NCBI GenBank assembly: GCA_016714935.1
Contig: JADKBU010000054.1
Coordinates: 1-64,000 of the forward strand
DNA from: Candidatus Accumulibacter propinquus
GTDB taxonomy: Bacteria; Pseudomonadota; Gammaproteobacteria; Burkholderiales; Rhodocyclaceae
Direction: 5' to 3'
Length of the DNA: 64,000 bases
The notes beneath the pieces are model-generated. The model saw nothing but the letters and a program-made list of their open reading frames with translations. It searched no databases and was not told the DNA's origin. The stretch's first letter is position 1. Each line of letters starts with the position of its first letter. Of this stretch, positions 34,652-43,418 are shown one piece after another. The translations under genes were made by a program, and so were the position numbers.

Positions 34652-35686
34652 TCAGGCGAGCAATCGCCACGGCAGCCATTCTCCGGCCCGCAAGGGCACC
34701 AGCGCTTCTCCCTCGGCGTAAGCATAGGTGTCCGGCACCCGGCACTGAGCCTGCTCCAGCGTCACCTGGTCGGTATTGCGCGGCAGCCCGTAAAAATCGG
34801 CACCATTGAAACTGGCGAAAGCTTCCAGCCGATCCAGAGCGCCTGCTGACGCGAACGCCTCCGCATACAGTTCGAGCGCGGCATGCGCCGTGTAGCACCC
34901 GGCACAGCCGCAGGCAGCCTCCTTGGTATGACGCGCATGCGGCGCGGAATCGGTCCCGAGGAAGAACCTGTGGTTGCCGGAGGTGGCCGCACGCAGCAGG
35001 GCCCGCCGATGCTCCTCACGTTTGAGAACCGGCAGGCAATAGTAGTGCGGGCGCACGCCGCCAGCAAAAATGGCATTGCGGTTGTATAACAGGTGATGCG
35101 CGGTGATCGTCGCCGCGACGTTCGCTCCACAGGCAGCGACAAACTCTACGGCATCGCTGGTCGTGATGTGCTCGAAAACGACCTTGAGACGCGGATAGCG
35201 CGTCAGCAAGAGCTGCAGCACACGCTCGATGAACACCTTTTCGCGGTCGAACACGTCGATCGCCGGGTCGGTCGCCTCGCCATGCACCAGCAAAGGCATC
35301 CCCAGTTCCTCCATCGTCGCCAGCACCGCGTCACACTGATCGACGTCCGTCACCCCGGAGTCGGAGTTGGTCGTGGCGCCGGCGGGATAGAGCTTGACGG
35401 CGTGCACGTCAGGGTGCTCGACGGCGCGCCGGATCTCGTCGACCGGCGTGTTGTCCGTCAAGTACAAAGTCATCAGCGGTGCGAACGACATTCCCGGCGG
35501 CAGGGCATCGAGGATGCGCGCGCGATACGCCTCGGCGGCGGCGACCGTGGTGATCGGTGGGCGCAGGTTGGGCATCACGATGGCCCGCGCAAACTGGCGC
35601 GCGCTGTGCGGCAGAACAGCCCGCAGCGCTGCGCCGTCGCGCAGGTGGAGATGCCAGTCATCGGGACGGGTGATGGTGATCAGCAT
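34652..35686 (-). CDS. pyrC: Dihydroorotase
   Basis: The 344-residue class II amidohydrolase forms dihydroorotate in pyrimidine synthesis. It has the zinc motif DDWHLHLRDG, the VKLYPAG segment with the Lys to be carboxylated, HGEATDP, FEHITT and FLGTDSAPHARHTKE. Length matches the E. coli enzyme (348). The 208 bp upstream (35687-35894) separate it from the rsmI stop and hold no gene I can support. Confidence 0.97.
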   Translation of the reverse strand: MLITITRPDDWHLHLRDGAALRAVLPHSARQFARAIVMPNLRPPITTVAAAEAYRARILDALPPGMSFAPLMTLYLTDNTPVDEIRRAVEHPDVHAVKLYPAGATTNSDSGVTDVDQCDAVLATMEELGMPLLVHGEATDPAIDVFDREKVFIERVLQLLLTRYPRLKVVFEHITTSDAVEFVAACGANVAATITAHHLLYNRNAIFAGGVRPHYYCLPVLKREEHRRALLRAATSGNHRFFLGTDSAPHARHTKEAACGCAGCYTAHAALELYAEAFASAGALDRLEAFASFNGADFYGLPRNTDQVTLEQAQCRVPDTYAYAEGEALVPLRAGEWLPWRLLA

Positions 35687-35894
35687 GCGTTCGTCCGGCG
35701 AAGTCAGTCCCGGGATTCTGGGAGGTCATCCTGCAATTCTAATGTGAAAGCGGCTTCAACGAAGCAGCAATCTCTCTGGTGCAAGCGGGAAACGCATCAG
35801 CATTGCCGGGACAGGACATGCCCTTGATGACCGTCATCGGGATGACATTCACCGCCGCTGGCAGATGCATGAACGGCACGTCTGCCCGGCCGCC

Positions 35895-36734
35895 TCAGCC
35901 CTGCAGGAGCAAAGCGCGCTGGTACAGCGCCTTCTTCCCGACACCACTGATTGCGTGCGCCAGCCTGGTCGCCTGGCTCACCGACAGTCCGTCATCCAGC
36001 AACAGCTTGAGCACGCGCTCGCCTTCGGCCGCTTCCTCGACACGCGGCGCACCGGAGACGAGCAGCACGAACTCGCCGCGCTGGCGATTGCTGTCAGCCA
36101 ACAACCAGTCCTGCGCTTCACCAAGCGCGCAGGCATGAATGCTTTCGAACAACTTGGTCAACTCACGCGCCAGCACCAGTGTTCGTTCGAGTCCAAAGAC
36201 CTCGGTCAAAGCGGCGACAGTTTCGAGAATGCGATGTGGCGCCTCGTAGAAGACCAGCGCGTACGGTAAATGCACGAGTTCCCGCAAGGCCTCTGCGCGC
36301 TGCCCAGCCTTGCTCGGCAAGAATCCGTAGAACAGAAAATGCGCTTCGCTGAGCCCGGCCGCAGACAGCGCGACGATGGCGGCACAAGGACCGGGCAAGG
36401 GGACAACACGGTAGGCTGCGGCACGCACACGCGCCACCAGTCGCGCTCCGGGATCGGAAATGGCGGGCGTGCCCGCGTCCACAATCAGCGCCACCGACTC
36501 TCCGACAGCCAGGCGTGCGATGACCTGTTGCGCTGCACTTTCCTCGTTATGCTGGTGTGCTGCCAGCAAGCGCGCCTGGCAACCGTAGTGGCGCAGCAGC
36601 GGCGCACTGTGGCGCGTATCTTCGGCGGCGATCCACGGCACCTGTCGCAGGACCTCGATGGCGCGCGGGGTCATGTCGCCCAGGTGACCAAGGGGAGTCG
36701 GAACTACATATAATGTGGGGGATTCTTCCGTCAT
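35895..36734 (-). CDS. rsmI: 16S rRNA (cytidine1402-2'-O)-methyltransferase
   Basis: The 279-residue tetrapyrrole-methylase-fold enzyme modifies the same nucleotide as RsmH. It has LYVVPTPLGHLGDMTPRA, AAEDTRHSAPLLRHYG, VDAGTPAISDPGARLV, PLPGPCAAIVAL and FYEAPHRILET. The ATG at 36734 is on the opposite strand to the yraN ATG and overlaps it in CATG. Confidence 0.95.
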   Translation of the reverse strand: MTEESPTLYVVPTPLGHLGDMTPRAIEVLRQVPWIAAEDTRHSAPLLRHYGCQARLLAAHQHNEESAAQQVIARLAVGESVALIVDAGTPAISDPGARLVARVRAAAYRVVPLPGPCAAIVALSAAGLSEAHFLFYGFLPSKAGQRAEALRELVHLPYALVFYEAPHRILETVAALTEVFGLERTLVLARELTKLFESIHACALGEAQDWLLADSNRQRGEFVLLVSGAPRVEEAAEGERVLKLLLDDGLSVSQATRLAHAISGVGKKALYQRALLLQG

Positions 36735-37140
36735 GGAGATCAGCTTGCAGGTGAGCGACAAAGATAACACGAGCGGCGCTGCCGCACACCCCACCGGCCA
36801 GGGGATGCTTGCCGAGGATCTGGCAGCGCGTTTTCTCGAACGGCACGGCCTGTCACTGTTGACCCGTAATCATCGCTGTCGGGGTGGTGAGGTCGACCTG
36901 ATTTGCCGCGAAGGGCGGGTGCTGGTATTCGTCGAAGTTCGCCTGCGCCGCAATACCCGCTTCGGCGGCGCGGCGGCCAGCATCACCACGGCCAAGCAGA
37001 GGCGCATCGTGCTGGCGGCACAGCATTATCTGGCCACACACCCGGGCCGGGAATGCGACTGCCGTTTCGACTGCATCCTGCTCGACGGACTGTCCGAAAC
37101 GGCTATCGAATGGATTCGTGATGCGTTTTCCGAGCCTTAG
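36733..37140 (+). CDS. yraN: YraN/UPF0102 family putative endonuclease
   Basis: The 135-residue protein has a PD-(D/E)XK-like core: LLTRNHRCRGGEVDLICREGRVLVFVEVRLR, where E-V-D and E-V-R are the metal-site positions. The family is conserved but of unknown function. The start is uncertain: ATG 36733 is used because a GGGGG lies ~10 nt upstream; GTG 36715 or later codons are possible. It overlaps the next gene by 20 bp. Confidence 0.85.
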   Translation: MEISLQVSDKDNTSGAAAHPTGQGMLAEDLAARFLERHGLSLLTRNHRCRGGEVDLICREGRVLVFVEVRLRRNTRFGGAAASITTAKQRRIVLAAQHYLATHPGRECDCRFDCILLDGLSETAIEWIRDAFSEP

Positions 37141-37495
37141 CGCACTGCTTTGGCTGGGGCTGTGCCTGCACGCCGGCGCCGAAGAGACGATCCGAATTCT
37201 TGTGCAAAGCTCGCCGCTGGCCGGCAGCCAATATTACGCCGTAGCCGAATTGTGGCCGCAGATCAGGGTCGGCGATCGACTGACCCTCGTCCGCGAACCC
37301 GGCAACCGCCACGACCCGCAAGCGATCCGCGTGGAATGGAATGGTCGGCAACTGGGTTACGTGCCGCGCGCCGAGAACCGTGCCGTAGCCACCGCCCTCG
37401 ACGCCGGCGAGAAACTCGAGGCACGCGTTTCGAAGCTGCGGGCGGACCCGAATCCCTGGCGACGAATCGAGTTCGAGGTCTTCCTCTCTCTGTGA
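37121..37495 (+). CDS. Exported HIRAN-domain protein
   Basis: The 124-residue protein has a signal peptide (~1-20, RFPSLSALLWLGLCLHAGAEE) and then a HIRAN domain: YAVAELWPQIRVGDRLTLVREPGNRHDPQAIRVEWNGRQLGYVPRAE. HIRAN domains are best known binding DNA ends in helicases; stand-alone exported versions have no established role. It sits between yraN and the phosphoheptose isomerase-like gene on the same strand. Confidence 0.75.
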   Translation: MRFPSLSALLWLGLCLHAGAEETIRILVQSSPLAGSQYYAVAELWPQIRVGDRLTLVREPGNRHDPQAIRVEWNGRQLGYVPRAENRAVATALDAGEKLEARVSKLRADPNPWRRIEFEVFLSL

Positions 37496-37541
37496 TGTTA
37501 GAATCGTCGGCACTCCTTTCTGCAGAACAGAATCACCACCC

Positions 37542-38135
37542 ATGGACTTGACCGACCGTATCAGTCAGCACTTCAAGGAGAGCGCACAAACCAAACTCGA
37601 CGCTGTCGAGTTGCTGGCCGCGCCCATTGCCGAAGGAATTGAGGCGATGGTCGGGAGTCTGCTGAACAACGGCAAGATCCTTGCCTGTGGCAACGGCGGC
37701 TCGGCGGCCGACGCGCAGCACCTGGCAGCCGAACTGGTCGGACGCTTCGAGGTGGAGCGCCACGAACTGGCGGCAATCGCTCTGAGTACCGACACCTCGG
37801 TGATTTCGGCGATCGCCAACGACTATGGATATAAAGCCGTGTTCGCCAAGCAGGTGCGCGCCCTGGGGCAACCCGGCGACATCCTCGTGGCAATCTCGAC
37901 CTCGGGTAATTCACCCAACGTCATCGAAGCGATCAATGCCGCCCACGAGAACGATTTGCGCGTCGTTGCGCTCACCGGCAAGGGCGGCGGCGCCATCGGC
38001 GAGATTCTGCGCGACAGCGACGTCCACATCTGCGTACCGGCCGAGCGTACGGCGCGAATTCAGGAAACGCATCTGCTGATCATCCACTGCCTTTGCGATG
38101 GGATCGATTGTCTGCTTATGGGAGTTGAAGAATGA
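37542..38135 (+). CDS. diaA: SIS-domain protein DiaA / phosphoheptose isomerase-like
   Basis: The 197-residue protein shows GNGGSAADAQHLAAELVGRFE and STSGNSPNVIEAI, the SIS sugar-phosphate loops. GmhA isomerises sedoheptulose-7-P for LPS heptose, while its paralogue DiaA stimulates DnaA. The yraN-x-dolP neighbourhood matches the E. coli yraN-diaA-dolP order, favouring DiaA, but the catalytic-type residues (His/Glu in QETHLLIIH) do not exclude GmhA. It overlaps dolP by 4 bp. Confidence 0.85.
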   Translation: MDLTDRISQHFKESAQTKLDAVELLAAPIAEGIEAMVGSLLNNGKILACGNGGSAADAQHLAAELVGRFEVERHELAAIALSTDTSVISAIANDYGYKAVFAKQVRALGQPGDILVAISTSGNSPNVIEAINAAHENDLRVVALTGKGGGAIGEILRDSDVHICVPAERTARIQETHLLIIHCLCDGIDCLLMGVEE

Positions 38136-38785
38136 AACGGTTTCTGGCCACCGGCCTGCTGCTCGGCGCAGCCCTCCTGCCGACGCTCCAGGGTTGCCTG
38201 CCGATGGTCGCTGCCGGCGCCACCGGCGGCGCACTGGCGACCATGGATCGCCGTTCCCTGGGCACGCAAACCGATGACGAAACCATCGAATGGAAGGCCA
38301 GCGCGCGCGTCAACGAAAAATTCGGCGAGACCTCGCATACCAACTTCACCAGTTACAACCGCAAGGTCCTGATCACTGGCGAGGTCGCTTCCGAGACCAA
38401 CAAGGCCGAAATCGAACGTCTCGTTTCCGGCGTCCCGCAGGTGCAAGGCGTCTACAACGAACTTGCCATCGGCCCGGTCACGTCGTTCTCGACGCGCAGC
38501 AACGATTCGTATATCACCACCAGGGTCAAGAGCCGCTTTGTTGACTCCGGCAAGTTCAACGCGATACACGTCAAGGTGGTGACCGAGGCAGGTATCGTCT
38601 ATTTGCTTGGCCTCGTCACCCAGCGCGAGGCCGATTCAGCGATCCAGGTAGCGAGAACCACGAGCGATGTGAAGAAAGTGGTGACGCTGCTGGAAGTCGT
38701 CCCCGACGCCAAGGCCAGGGAACTCGACGTGCACCTGCCGACGACCAGCAAACAGCCGCCAAAGCCCGCTGCCGCAGGCGGCTGA
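38132..38785 (+). CDS. dolP: BON-domain outer-membrane lipoprotein (DolP/YraP-like)
   Basis: The 217-residue protein has a lipoprotein signal (LLPTLQGC, Cys ~22) and two BON domains (about 50-115 and 128-195: YNRKVLITGEVASETNKAEIERLV and HVKVVTEAGIVYLLGLVTQREADSAI). E. coli DolP maintains outer-membrane integrity and binds anionic lipid. The Pro/Ala-rich tail is disordered. It overlaps the upstream SIS gene by 4 bp. Confidence 0.9.
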   Translation: MKRFLATGLLLGAALLPTLQGCLPMVAAGATGGALATMDRRSLGTQTDDETIEWKASARVNEKFGETSHTNFTSYNRKVLITGEVASETNKAEIERLVSGVPQVQGVYNELAIGPVTSFSTRSNDSYITTRVKSRFVDSGKFNAIHVKVVTEAGIVYLLGLVTQREADSAIQVARTTSDVKKVVTLLEVVPDAKARELDVHLPTTSKQPPKPAAAGG

Positions 38786-38795
38786 CGAGGGCACC

Positions 38796-39152
38796 TCAGG
38801 CCGCTGCGCCGCGCTCGATCACCACGCCGACGCGCTGCACGCCGCGCAGCATGCCGAGTTTGGCAATCGAGACGCGCACCCAGGTCGCACCAAAGTCTTC
38901 GAGCAGGAGCGTGGCCACGTACTCAGCCAGCCTTTCAAGGAGATTGAAGTGGCGTGCAGCGAGTTCGGCATGCAGGCGCTCGACCACCATGGCGTAATCG
39001 ATGGTGTCGCGGATGTCGTCACTGGCACCGGCACTGGCCGTCGAAGTGCCGATTTGCAACGAGATTTCTATGGTCTGGGGCATCGCCTTCTCGCGCGGGT
39101 AAATGCCGATCAGGGTCGAGGCGCGCAGATCGTTGATGAAGATGATGTCCAT
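38796..39152 (-). CDS. folB: Dihydroneopterin aldolase
   Basis: The 118-residue enzyme cleaves dihydroneopterin in folate synthesis. DIIFINDLRASTLIGIYPREKAMPQTIEI at the N-terminus and DTIDYAMVVERLHAE are characteristic. It is convergent with dolP and divergent from plsY; the 111-bp plsY-folB gap presumably holds both promoters. Confidence 0.9.
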   Translation of the reverse strand: MDIIFINDLRASTLIGIYPREKAMPQTIEISLQIGTSTASAGASDDIRDTIDYAMVVERLHAELAARHFNLLERLAEYVATLLLEDFGATWVRVSIAKLGMLRGVQRVGVVIERGAAA

Positions 39153-39263
39153 ACGGGAGTGCTTCAGGTCGGTGTAGAATTGTGGGTAAGGCGCCCGGTT
39201 CGCAGCGCGACGACAGAGCGCGCATTCTAACCCAGAGCACTACCGACTACTCGATCACGCCCG

Positions 39264-39884
39264 ATGCCGCCGTCCCTGATCACTCTGCTGGTGGTGCTTG
39301 CCGCTTATCTGCTGGGCTCCATCTCCTTCGCCCTGGTCGCCAGCCGACTTTTCGGCCTCGCCGATCCACGGACTTATGGCTCGAAGAATCCCGGCGCCAC
39401 CAATGTGTTGCGGAGTGGCCACAAGGGTGCAGCGATATTCACCCTGTTTGGCGATGCGGCCAAGGGCTGGCTGGCGGTCTTCCTCGTCAGTCGCTACTCG
39501 TCAGAGTACGCCTTGGGTAGCTACGCGGTAGGATGGGTGGCCTTGGCCGTCTTTTTCGGCCATCTCTACCCGGTCTTTCTCCGCTTCAAGGGCGGCAAAG
39601 GAGTGGCTACGGCCGCCGGCGTGCTGTTGGCAATCAACCCTTGGCTCGGCCTGGCCACCCTGGGTACATGGATACTCGTCGCCTTCACGCTACGTTATTC
39701 TTCGCTGGCGGCACTGGTCGCGGCAGCCGCAGCACCGGCCTACGCGCTCCTGATATGGGGGGGTGACAGCCGGGTACTGGTCGTCGGCATCATCGCCATG
39801 GCGCTGGTCGGCAAGCACTGGCAGAACCTGCAACGCCTGATGGCCGGCAGCGAGCCGAAAATCGGTGCCGGGAAATCCCGCTGA
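39264..39884 (+). CDS. plsY: Acyl-phosphate glycerol-3-phosphate acyltransferase
   Basis: The 206-residue inner-membrane enzyme makes lysophosphatidic acid. Five or so hydrophobic helices are present, with the three PlsY motifs visible: GSKNPGATNVLRSG, RFKGGKGVATAAGV and GKHWQNLQRLMAGSE. It is divergent from folB, a frequent pairing in proteobacteria. Confidence 0.95.
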   Translation: MPPSLITLLVVLAAYLLGSISFALVASRLFGLADPRTYGSKNPGATNVLRSGHKGAAIFTLFGDAAKGWLAVFLVSRYSSEYALGSYAVGWVALAVFFGHLYPVFLRFKGGKGVATAAGVLLAINPWLGLATLGTWILVAFTLRYSSLAALVAAAAAPAYALLIWGGDSRVLVVGIIAMALVGKHWQNLQRLMAGSEPKIGAGKSR

Positions 39885-39970
39885 CCGCATTACGACGAAC
39901 AGGAACCCCTGGCTGCTCCAAACCGGTCTTCCGCCAGTAGAACAGCTTGCCGCCGGCAGCAGGCGCTGCC

Positions 39971-41002
39971 TCAGGATGTGGTCAGCGGCCAGCGCGGCCG
40001 CACGGCGAAGGCGCCGGCCGGCTTGCCGCACGCCCCACCAGCCTGGAAACGCAAGGCCCCCGCCAAGGCGATCATCGCACCGTTGTCGGTGCAGAATTCG
40101 AACTCGGGGTAAAAAACGGCGATTCTGGCTCTGGCAGCCTGGGCATCGAGCTGCCGCCGCAGTTCGCGGTTGGCACCGACGCCACCGGCGACGACCAGTT
40201 GTTTCAGACCGCTGACTTTCACCGCACGCAGAGCCTTGCTGACCAGCACGTCGACAATCGCATCCTGGAATCCGCGCGCAATGTCCGCCCGCTGCTGATC
40301 GCTGAGCGTGACCAGTTCGCGCACCCTGGTCAGCACAGCCGTCTTCAGACCACTGAAGCTGAAATCGAGATTCCCGGATTGCAGCATCGGGCGCGGCAGT
40401 TTGACCTGCCCTGGCCGACCACGGTCGGCCAGGGCAGCCAGCGCCGGGCCACCCGGATAGCCGAGACCGAGCAGTTTGGCCGTCTTGTCGAAAGCCTCGC
40501 CGGCCGCGTCATCGAGCGTTTCGCCCATCAACTCGTATTCGCCGATACCGCTCACGCGCATCAGTTGACTATGGCCACCCGAAACGAGCAGTGCGACGAA
40601 AGGGAACGATGGCGGCTGGCTTGACAGCAAAGGTGACAGCAGGTGACCTTCCAGGTGATGCACCGGGATGGTCGGCACGCCGAGGGCCATGGCCAGCGCT
40701 TCGGCAAAAGCCGCCCCAACCAGCAAGGCGCCAGCCAGGCCAGGTCCCTGCGTGTAAGCCACGGCGTCAAGCTCGGCCAGCGAACGTCCGCTATCGGCCA
40801 GCACCTTGCGCAGCAGCGGCACGACGCGACGGATGTGATCCCGCGATGCGAGTTCCGGCACCACCCCGCCGTAGTCAGCATGCATGCTGACTTGTGAATG
40901 CAATGCGTGCGCCAGCAGGACGCCGCCAGCATCACTGCTGTACAGCGCCATACCCGTTTCGTCGCAGGAGGATTCGATCCCAAGAACCAGCATCGGCGTC
41001 AT
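39971..41002 (-). CDS. tsaD: tRNA N6-threonylcarbamoyladenosine transferase subunit
   Basis: The 343-residue ASKHA-fold protein completes the t6A37 modification with TsaB/E. LGIESSCDETGMALY at the N-terminus, the metal-binding HHLEGHLLSPL, LLVSGGHSQL, GYPGGPALA and VAGGVGANRELR are diagnostic. The first ATG (41002) follows AGGG at 4 nt; 40993 is an alternative. The 149 bp to the divergent oxidoreductase gene hold no other feature I can support. Confidence 0.96.
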   Translation of the reverse strand: MTPMLVLGIESSCDETGMALYSSDAGGVLLAHALHSQVSMHADYGGVVPELASRDHIRRVVPLLRKVLADSGRSLAELDAVAYTQGPGLAGALLVGAAFAEALAMALGVPTIPVHHLEGHLLSPLLSSQPPSFPFVALLVSGGHSQLMRVSGIGEYELMGETLDDAAGEAFDKTAKLLGLGYPGGPALAALADRGRPGQVKLPRPMLQSGNLDFSFSGLKTAVLTRVRELVTLSDQQRADIARGFQDAIVDVLVSKALRAVKVSGLKQLVVAGGVGANRELRRQLDAQAARARIAVFYPEFEFCTDNGAMIALAGALRFQAGGACGKPAGAFAVRPRWPLTTS

Positions 41003-41151
41003 TCTACCCTAGCCGGCGCAGGCCCCAGGCCCGCGCGCGCGAATACACCGCGGCACGCGTCGTGCCTGCAGGCGGCATATCCACCGCGGGGTGCCGGAAC
41101 GGCCCACAAGCTGCTATCGTTTCGCCGTCGACATCAGACTGAAAGAGCCGA

Positions 41152-43266
41152 ATGGTCAAACCCGCCCCCAAACCTGCAGCCACGCACCGGGTGCGCGGCG
41201 TTTGCCCACACGATTGCCCCGACACCTGCGCTCTCGAAGTAACCGTCAGCGATGGTCGCGTGCTCAAGGTCGCCGGCGCGGCCGATCATGCCCCGACGGC
41301 AGGGGTGCTGTGCACCAAGGTCGCCTTCTACCCCGAGCGCATTTATCATCCCGACCGCCTGCTGCACCCGTTGCGCCGGGTCGGCCCCAAGGGTCCCGGC
41401 GCAAGATTCGAGCGCATCTCCTGGGAAGAGGCACTGACCTCCATTGCCGAGCGCTTGCGCCGCATCGCCGCTGAAAGTGGCGCCGAGTCGATCGTTCCGT
41501 ACAGCTACGCCGGCAACTCCGGTCTGCTGGGTTATGGGTCGATGGACCGCCGCTTCTTTCACCGTCTCGGCGCGGCACAGCTCGACCGGACGATCTGTGC
41601 CAGCGCGGGTGCAATGGGCTATCGGGCGACGATCGGCGCGAGCATCGGCTTCGACCCGGAAAATGTCGTCGATGCGCGGCTGATCCTCCTCTGGGGCACC
41701 AACAGCATCGTCTCCAACCTCCATTTCTGGCGCCTGGTTCAGGAAGCGAAAAGACGCGGCGCACGCCTGATCGCCATCGACCCCTGCCGCACGGCAAGCG
41801 TCGACAAGTGTGACCAGCACATCGCCCTGCTGCCGGGAACCGACAGCGCCCTGGCCCTCGGCCTGATGCACGTGCTGATCCGCGACGACCTCCTCGATCA
41901 CGACTACATCGTGCACCACACGCTCGGTTTCGAGGCCCTCCGGGAACGGGCGCTGGCGTACCCGCCGGAGCGCGTGGCGGCAATCTGCGGCCTGCACACG
42001 GCGGAAATCGAAAACCTTGCGCACGCCTACGGTACGACCCGCCCGACGGCGATTCGCACCAACTACGGCATCAACCGTACTGCCGGCGGCGGCATGGCAC
42101 TGCGAACGGTGTCCTGCCTGCCGGCACTCACCGGCGCCTGGCGAGATCCGGCAGGCGGCGTGCTGCTCTCCACCTCGGGCAACTACCCGGTCAATGAAGC
42201 GGCCCTGGAGCGGCCGGACCTGATGCCGAAACCGGCACCGCGAACGATCAACATGAGCCGCATCGGCCACGATCTGCTGCATGCGCAGCCGCCGATCAAA
42301 GCGCTGTTCGTGTACAACAGCAACCCGGTCGCGGTCGCCCCGCAAGCGGGAGAAGTGGTGCGCGGTATTGCCCGCGACGACCTGTTCACCGTCGTCCACG
42401 ATCTGTTTCAGACCGACACCGCGGACTATGCCGACCTCCTGCTGCCGGCCACGAGCCACATGGAACAACTCGACATCCACAAGTCCTACGGCCATCTGCA
42501 CCTGCAGGTCAACCAACCGGCAATCGCACCGCTTGGCGAGGCGCTGCCCAATACCGAACTGTTTCGTCGTCTGGCGCGGCGGATGGGTTTCAGCGAGGCG
42601 TGTTTTACCGACAGCGACGACGACCTTTGTCGCCAGGCCTTCGACTGGGACGATCCGCGGCTCGCCGGATTGTCCTGGGAAAAACTCAAGGCCGACGGCC
42701 ACGCCCGCCTGAACCTGCCGCGTGGTGCCGCGCCGTTTGCGCAGGGTGGCTTCCCAACGCCTTCCGGCAAATGTGAATTCAACAGCGACATGCTTGCCCG
42801 TGCCGGGCTGGACCCCTTGCCCGATTTCATCGCGCCTCGCGAGTGGCGGCAGAGTGCGCTCGCCGCCAGATTCCCGCTGGCCCTGATCACGCCGCCGGCA
42901 CGCAACTTCCTGAACACCAGCTTCGCCAATTCGCCGCGTTTCCTGGCCCAGGAAAAATCGCCCAGCGTGCTCATCCATCCGGTGGACGCGGCGACACGCG
43001 GGATCACCGATGATCACACGGTGCGCATCTTCAACGAGCGCGGCGAATTCCACGCCCGCGCCGTCATCAGCGACCGCGTGCGACCGGGCGTGGTCATGGC
43101 TACCTCGATCTGGTGGCGCAAGCTTTCGCCAGACGGACGCAACTGCAACGAGGTAACCAGCCAGGAGTTGACCGACATGGGAGGTGGTGCAACCTTCTAC
43201 GACTGCCTGGTCGAGATCGCCAGCAGGGACGAGGGGCCGGGTGTGGTGGCGACGTCACCGGCATGA
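41152..43266 (+). CDS. Molybdopterin (bis-MGD) oxidoreductase, DMSO-reductase superfamily
   Basis: The 704-residue catalytic subunit has an N-terminal 4Fe-4S site (CPHDCPDTC, then LCTKV as fourth Cys), an EEAL helix, SYAGNSGLLGYGSMDRRFFHRLGA, the cofactor segments LLWGTNSIVSNLHFW and IDPCRTASVDKCD, and a C-terminal molydopterin-binding domain (IHPVDAATRGITDDHTVRIFNERG). There is no Tat signal, so it is likely cytoplasmic. No electron-transfer partner subunit is adjacent, so the substrate cannot be named. A few kb downstream lie xdhC and mocA-like genes for cofactor handling. Confidence 0.85.
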   Translation: MVKPAPKPAATHRVRGVCPHDCPDTCALEVTVSDGRVLKVAGAADHAPTAGVLCTKVAFYPERIYHPDRLLHPLRRVGPKGPGARFERISWEEALTSIAERLRRIAAESGAESIVPYSYAGNSGLLGYGSMDRRFFHRLGAAQLDRTICASAGAMGYRATIGASIGFDPENVVDARLILLWGTNSIVSNLHFWRLVQEAKRRGARLIAIDPCRTASVDKCDQHIALLPGTDSALALGLMHVLIRDDLLDHDYIVHHTLGFEALRERALAYPPERVAAICGLHTAEIENLAHAYGTTRPTAIRTNYGINRTAGGGMALRTVSCLPALTGAWRDPAGGVLLSTSGNYPVNEAALERPDLMPKPAPRTINMSRIGHDLLHAQPPIKALFVYNSNPVAVAPQAGEVVRGIARDDLFTVVHDLFQTDTADYADLLLPATSHMEQLDIHKSYGHLHLQVNQPAIAPLGEALPNTELFRRLARRMGFSEACFTDSDDDLCRQAFDWDDPRLAGLSWEKLKADGHARLNLPRGAAPFAQGGFPTPSGKCEFNSDMLARAGLDPLPDFIAPREWRQSALAARFPLALITPPARNFLNTSFANSPRFLAQEKSPSVLIHPVDAATRGITDDHTVRIFNERGEFHARAVISDRVRPGVVMATSIWWRKLSPDGRNCNEVTSQELTDMGGGATFYDCLVEIASRDEGPGVVATSPA

Positions 43267-43418
43267 AATCACCGATTGACGACCGTGCACGGCCTGCAGA
43301 CTCTCATCAAGCGGCGTGGCAATACCGGTCCTCGTCCGGCAACAGGCGCGGATGGGGTAGATTAAGGGCAGTCCGTGCGCCGTGGTCGGCGCTCAACATT
43401 CAATATCGGAGGGGATGA

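Noticed and set aside
41134..43053. A 639-codon antisense frame opposite the molybdopterin oxidoreductase
   Set aside because: The plus-strand product has all cofactor motifs; the antisense product has none and reflects codon bias.
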